A DNA stretch of 64,000 nucleotides from Eumeta japonica (Eukaryota; Arthropoda; Insecta; Lepidoptera; Psychidae), in the NCBI GenBank assembly GCA_005406025.1, contig BGZK01000105.1, positions 62,001-126,000 on the forward strand. Reading direction: 5' to 3'. How positions within the stretch are numbered: position 1 is the stretch's first letter; every line of letters begins with the position of its first letter. Below the pieces are notes generated by a model. It was not told where the DNA came from and made no database searches. It saw only the letters and a program-made list of their open reading frames with translations. This document shows positions 59,000 to 64,000 of this stretch, one piece after another. The position numbers and the translations under genes were made by a program.

Positions 59000-60940
59000 G
59001 ATATTGACGTTTTTAAAACTGAGATTGTGTGTTAATATTGAAGTGTTTTATGATAATGCCTTTAACTGTTACCGAATTTTCAAACATGATTTATTGTTAG
59101 GGGGAGTTTGCAGAGGTGACATAGCTGCGCTCTGAAACCTTATAGTAAAACTTATCCTGACAGTCAACAGCCTGTAAGTCTACGTGTAATATTGCGTGCT
59201 GTTTATCGTTTACGCGATAATTTGCCTAGTTTTGCCTTATTTGTTAAGAGATGGGTGAAATACATTTGGCAAATCAGAGACTAATTTAATGATACCTTCA
59301 GTGACTTTTACATTACTGACAACATTGTCATTCGTAAGTAAGTGACTAGATAAATTCCTTAAAAATAATACATTGCATAGCCCGTTCGTCATCTGCCTAA
59401 AGGCGGCGTGGGGCGCGGAACGCGTGTGTGCGCCGTTTGGCCGAGCATTTCTCTATTATTATTTTATATTGTTTATAAGCATATTTTCATTGATGTATTT
59501 TTACTAAACTACTTTAACAACTAACTTTGGCAAAGTTGTTCTAAAAAAGGAGGAGATTAACTAAAATTTGCGGAAAGATACATGGTCGAGTCCATCCTGT
59601 GTATATATAAATTGTTAACTTAAAAAAATATCATATAAATTGTTCACTTAGAATAATAAGTTTGAAGGATATAACCTTTGAGAATAACTTAATTCATAAC
59701 CTCACCAAATGACTTTTCAGAGTGGTTGCAAAGACCTCAGAGGAAACCGCATTCAAATAAAGGGCAGACACTAAGAAGTGTAAGATAAATTTAACTTTCT
59801 AAGTTTCATTGAATTACTTTAGGCGGAACGTTGGGGACATCCCGCTACGCGGCTCCATGCCAGATTTTATGCCCAAGACACGCACTGCGCTATATTTAAC
59901 TTGACCAAAATAAAGTTTGTCGAAGATTCGAAATGAAGCTTTCATTTTTTTTGTATAATACTTTATTGTGCGTGAATTTCATTCTTATACCAATTTATTA
60001 TGCCTTTATACAATTTTCTGACCTTTTCAATGTTGTGGTTCGTTGCGAATGTGGATTGTTCATGCATTCGAATATGAAAGAGAAATACCTATTTCGCATT
60101 ATCCTCTGTGTTTCATCAATGATCCATGTCTGTAATATTCAAATCTTACTAATCTCTTTGGTTTTTGAATTCGACGATGTAAATGAAAAGGGTTGTAATA
60201 GAAAAAGGTGAATTATTACCAGAAATCGTTCATTTTGAGGTCTGCACTTAAAGTTCGCCCGTGATTTAAACCGCGTGAAGTTACCACAAACAAACGTTGT
60301 AGATTCATAGAAGCAATTAAAACTCTCATCGAGATGCAATCAGCGCTATATAAGTCGAGCGACGAGGTTTTTTTTCCTTTTTCACAACCATTATGAATGG
60401 GATACCAACAAACTACTATAGTTTACTATACTTAATACCGGTCTGTGAAATGACAAAGCAACGGCTCATGCAATGACCAACATTGTAATAACATGTTATA
60501 GGACATGTTCGTTGCTGGAATATGTGAATACTTGCAACTTTCTTTATATCAAAAGTTGATAAATCTAAACAGATTTACATATATAAATAAGGTCTAATGG
60601 ACGGATTTATCAATTTTTGTTGTCAGTAAACTTTATATTACCTTTATATGTAAAAATACATCCAAAAAGACTGACTCATCAGCTATTGATGTGAGTAAAA
60701 CTTTTATATAAACATCCAAAAGGTCCAAAAGTCATCAACTTATAATGTTAGTGAAATTTTTCAAATCATGCATCAGTATGTTCTAGAAAATTATAGCAAA
60801 CTCAATCACATGTGCTATTTGGTATCTACTATGATGGAGAGCCGCTGATTTTTAAATACCATTTGTTTTGACATTTTCCTTCAAGTCACACTGTTGTCAA
60901 ACTCAACCCGAATTCACTATACGTTTCAACAAATTATCCA
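59000..60940. other. no gene seen
   Basis: AT-rich with a GC-richer patch at 59390-59445 (GGCGTGGGGCGCGGAACGCG). A 92-codon frame at 59933-60211 is hydrophobic and unrecognised. Confidence 0.4.
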
Positions 60941-60949
60941 CACTCTTCA

Positions 60950-61900
60950 CAACAATTGCGTCTCGACTGATTTGATTCTACCTTTCTTCTGCCACACCCA
61001 ACTTACACTTCATTCATTAGCATAGGCACCAAGATTTTTTTTATAGTCAGTCAAACGCACTTGTCGTGTGATACGCTTACTATTCTTAATCGCAAACAAA
61101 ATCCTATTCAATTTGTTGTTCATGTTTGCTTCCATTGCGTCTATCATGTTTAATGCTATTTCTAAACAATCAACCTCTTTCACTTGTCCAAATCTCCACC
61201 ACCCATCCGCATATTGCATTAATTCATGTTTTCGCTTTTTTAAACACCATGTTTTTAGTTTTGCTGACATTTATTTCTATACGTCTTTTCTTAACATAAC
61301 CATTCACTTCTTTTACCATCTCCAACAACCCGAAGATGCAAATAGTACTTGGTAGTCGGGGTACAGGAGGCATTTGACTGATGGTAAATCACTCATTTTT
61401 CGTTCACCTTCATACTCATTCAAATTTCAAATCCTTCAAACAACTATCTTATGAATAAATTGTAAATGAGTTGGATAACATGGTGATGCTTTACATGAAT
61501 AGAGCCTCTATATTGATATTTTAAAACTGTTGCTAATGCGCTGCTTACACCATACATAAGTACAATCATTCCTGTCCACTTTATCATATCAGATTTCTCC
61601 GAATCTAGAAAAGTACAAAAGTTTTTTTTAGTAAAAACCTGCAAATGATATTTATATTTCTTTTGAAATTCCACTTATTCGTCTCGAATCTTATTTCCAG
61701 TCTCATTTATAACCCTTTCAATTCTAATTTGCTCATCCAGTTTGTTAAAGACCCGAAACAAAGTTAAAGAGCTATAATTTTTGCAAACCTGCAATAAGCC
61801 CTTCCCTTTATGAAAGGGTACAATGACCGTTCTGCGCCATTCATTGGATACCTTACCGCATTTATAGTGCTTATTAAAAAGCTAATGAGCTTACTACTGT
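60950..61900 (-). pseudogene. RTE-like LINE reverse transcriptase remnant
   Basis: Read on the minus strand in several frames. Around 61880-61810 are pieces resembling the RT start (GEEWRQYSS, then NAVRYPMNGAERS in another frame, like G..P.EWR.S). Around 61330-61240 is EMVKEVNGYVKKRRIEINVS, then KTKNMVFKK, resembling the finger/thumb segment (…LNVSKTKVMVF). Around 61000-60960 there is a weakly similar tail. Frames are interrupted by many stops and indels, so this is an old copy. The NVSKTK motif DNA at 61252-61275 is nearly identical to the start of each unit of the tandem array at 44971-46016. Confidence 0.6.
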
Positions 61901-62201
61901 ACTGCCGCCATTCTTCACCATTTTCAACGAAACCCTTCATATCTGTCTTTTCCCGCTTTCATAATTTCTCCCACATTATTTTCATTTTTATTCTATTCAA
62001 ATATTCAAACCCTGCTTATTTAATTATAGATATTTTAAAATAAAATGACATTTAGGTTGCTATGTAAAACATTAAAATAATAAGACTTTAAGGAGCCCCT
62101 AAGTTGTTTTTATTTATTTTTTGCTATCAAATTGGTAGTAAATTAATTTTACATTTCAATAAGAGTTTCGATACGACACTTCATGATGATTTTTTCTTTT
62201 T

Positions 62202-62841
62202 GAAGTTATACTTCTTTTGGTGCGTTTGGATGAGAGTGAATTTGTGAGCTGCGCGCGCACAAACGACATGATGAAGTTAGCCACAGAATAGAAATAATAT
62301 CAACACTGAATATAGTTACAATACTGAGTGTTCATACTATATAGTACATAGTACAGAGTGTTCATGCTATATATTACATAGTACTTATATTCATAACCCA
62401 GTTCTTGCAAAATATAGTATTCATATGAATAATCAATTTTGAGTATTAATTTTCTATAATTATTATTTTTGTTCAATTTATTATATATATAAACATTATT
62501 TGTAAACTTTTAACATTGTGTTGTGAAAATTGTGAAAATTTGAAGTGTTTTTAAATATTAGAGGTTAACCATGTAAGTATAATATATAGATATATTTCTA
62601 ACGAACTTATTATTTTTCTAACAAATAATTGAATAATAAGTACACACACTCTTTTTAAATGTATTTGACTCATTCAAAATGAATAATGATTATATATTTG
62701 TACTGTATTGTTATATTGTTACGTTAATAAAACATTTTCAATTAAACAAAATCGTTTTGATTGATTTTAATATTTATTGTCGATTACTACTGCATTTGAG
62801 TTATTTTAAATATTATTCATACGCCAAAGAAGTATAACTTC
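62202..62841. mobile_element. MITE-like element with short TIRs
   Basis: The left end GAAGTTATACTTCTTTTGGTGCG (62202-62224) is matched by the inverted right end CGCCAAAGAAGTATAACTTC (62822-62841) with a few differences. The 640-bp interior is AT-rich with no transposase, but includes GTTAACCATGTAAGTATA near 62566 (donor-like) and AATAAAACATTTTC near 62727 (polyadenylation-like), possibly relics of a longer parent. No convincing target duplication. Confidence 0.5.
62326..62385 (+). repeat. 30-bp tandem duplication
   Basis: GAGTGTTCATACTATATAGT… at 62326 is repeated with few changes at 62356. Confidence 0.8.
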
Positions 62842-63119
62842 TAACGCGTGTACATAAGTACACACACTCTTTTTTTTATTTAATTTTCTTTTCCGTTTCT
62901 TCAAGTAACTACATACGTCTCAAAAGGTCTCTAACTAATGGGCTTAAAGCATTCGATTTCCACATCTTGAGATGTATCTTTACGGATCGCTCGTTGTGTC
63001 CTTTTGTGTGAAATGGAGTAGCATAAAAAAAAAATTTGCCAACCAATAAAATGAAAGCTAATTTCAATTTTTCTCTTCCATCGCTGCGACAGCGATACCG
63101 AATTACGTCTAATTTTTTT

Positions 63120-63470
63120 TATTCGCAAATTCCACGCAGTCGGCACAAAAAGCCCGGCGTACGCGGGCGGCGTTATCTTCCTCCCTTTGTCGGAGGCGAG
63201 GGGCGTCGAAGCGAGTTCTCGCACCGGCTAACAGTTTATTAGGGAAATTCGTCCGCGCCGCGCGGCGCCCGGACCAAGTGAGAGCGTTACGCGGCGCGAG
63301 AGCGTCGTCTTAGCGCGATACGGCGGCGGCGGCTGCGTCATTATTGTTTGCGCCGTAAAAAAATTATATTCGAAAGCGATCCTCGCTCAGAGGTGTACGG
63401 CGATAAAACTGGCGAGTGCGAGAGAAAAAAAAAATAAAGCATAAAAGTGCGTACTCGTTGAAAGGTGAGG
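63120..63470 (+). promoter_or_regulatory. candidate CpG-rich promoter and 5' UTR exon
   Basis: A strong GC-rich and CpG-rich island (CGCGCCGCGCGGCGCCCGG at about 63251 and a CGGCGGCGGCGGC run at about 63321) in AT-rich surroundings, ending at GTTGAAAG|GTGAGG (about 63464), a good splice donor. No ATG-led conserved frame is evident, so an untranslated first exon is one reading. Confidence 0.35.
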
Positions 63471-63754
63471 GCGGCATGGTGTAGTATGTAGAAAATTTAC
63501 TGGATGTTAATGTACATCGCGTATAAATCTACATATTACATTGTTGGATGATTTTTTCAATTTTTATCGGCGTCGTATTTGTGAAAATCAGGGAAAAAAA
63601 GAGGACAATTGGGAATTTGAAAAAAGAAATATATTTATTTTTTTTTATGTATTTTAAAACTTAATTATTAATTTTATTGATATGTTATTAGAAAAACGAA
63701 AAAAACAATTTTTTCAATTAATTATAAGCGATTAAAAATTGATAAAATTTAAAA

Positions 63755-63835
63755 ATCACGTGACTGTGAACGCGCCACGATTGGCCACCATACTTGTGAC
63801 GTCATAATGTTATAGCAATTCCATAACAGTGCAGC
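63755..63835 (+). promoter_or_regulatory. cluster of CACGTG, ATTGGCC and TGACGTCA motifs
   Basis: ATCACGTGAC, CACGATTGGCCACC and GTGACGTCATAATG occur within 60 bp: E-box, reverse CCAAT and full CRE palindrome. Could be a compact regulatory site or part of a repeat. Confidence 0.3.
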
Positions 63836-64000
63836 GTTTACAGCTATTATAAGTAACTAATGGCAATATGAATATGAAATACTTACATCAAAGTGATCTT
63901 CACAACAAAAGTTCGATTTTGTTTTAGGATTATCTCGGAGCACTGCTTGAAACCATTTTTTCGACGTTTCTCGTCTTGAGGAACATTTAAAACATTTTTC

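Overview
This window is AT-rich nuclear DNA of an animal, most likely an insect and probably a moth or butterfly. The evidence is spliced transposon genes with GT..AG introns, no bacterial-style operons, pervasive decayed transposons, and several dispersed repeats that resemble families I know from Lepidoptera. That assignment rests on recall and was not checked by search. I found no convincing host protein-coding exon. The window reads as a large intergenic or intronic stretch, densely populated by mobile elements and containing a few GC-rich islands that may be promoters, untranslated first exons or enhancers.

Two DNA transposons have exact borders. A PIF/Harbinger element (28532-31126) has long GC-rich terminal inverted repeats and a 3-bp TAA target duplication. 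It carries a DDE transposase on the plus strand and a MADF-type DNA-binding protein on the minus strand, with the two genes interleaved through each other's introns. A hAT element (54531-58590) has 17-bp terminal repeats and a perfect 8-bp target duplication (AATGCCAC). It carries a minus-strand ZMYM1-like transposase with a TTF-type zinc finger and a C-terminal dimerisation segment, broken by several frameshifts. A mariner transposase (21902-22866) has lost all three catalytic acidic residues.

Non-LTR (RTE-like) retrotransposon debris lies at about 4128-4392, 33960-34075, 37800-38480, 50770-51110 and 60950-61900. A tandem array of eight copies of a 130-131 bp unit (44971-46016) shares 22 identical bases with the LINE remnant at 61.26 kb, so the satellite may have arisen by amplification of a LINE fragment. 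Other repeats include a fold-back element with ~245-bp arms (41481-42166), an ordinary MITE-like element (62202-62841), at least five dispersed repeat families present in two or more copies, several perfect hairpins, a compound CT/GT microsatellite, a pentanucleotide repeat and two eroded hexamer arrays.

Layout: 0-9.6 kb, dispersed repeats and one LINE tail; 9.6-21 kb, mostly AT-rich unique-looking DNA with two repeat copies; 21-24.4 kb, repeat, mariner, microsatellite and GC-rich island; 24.4-28.5 kb, AT-rich DNA and one long repeat; 28.5-31.1 kb, Harbinger; 31-34 kb, GC-rich islands; 34-44 kb, repeats, LINE debris and fold-back; 45-46 kb, satellite array; 46-54 kb, mostly featureless with small repeats; 54.5-58.6 kb, hAT; 58.8-64 kb, candidate promoter islands, a LINE remnant and a MITE.
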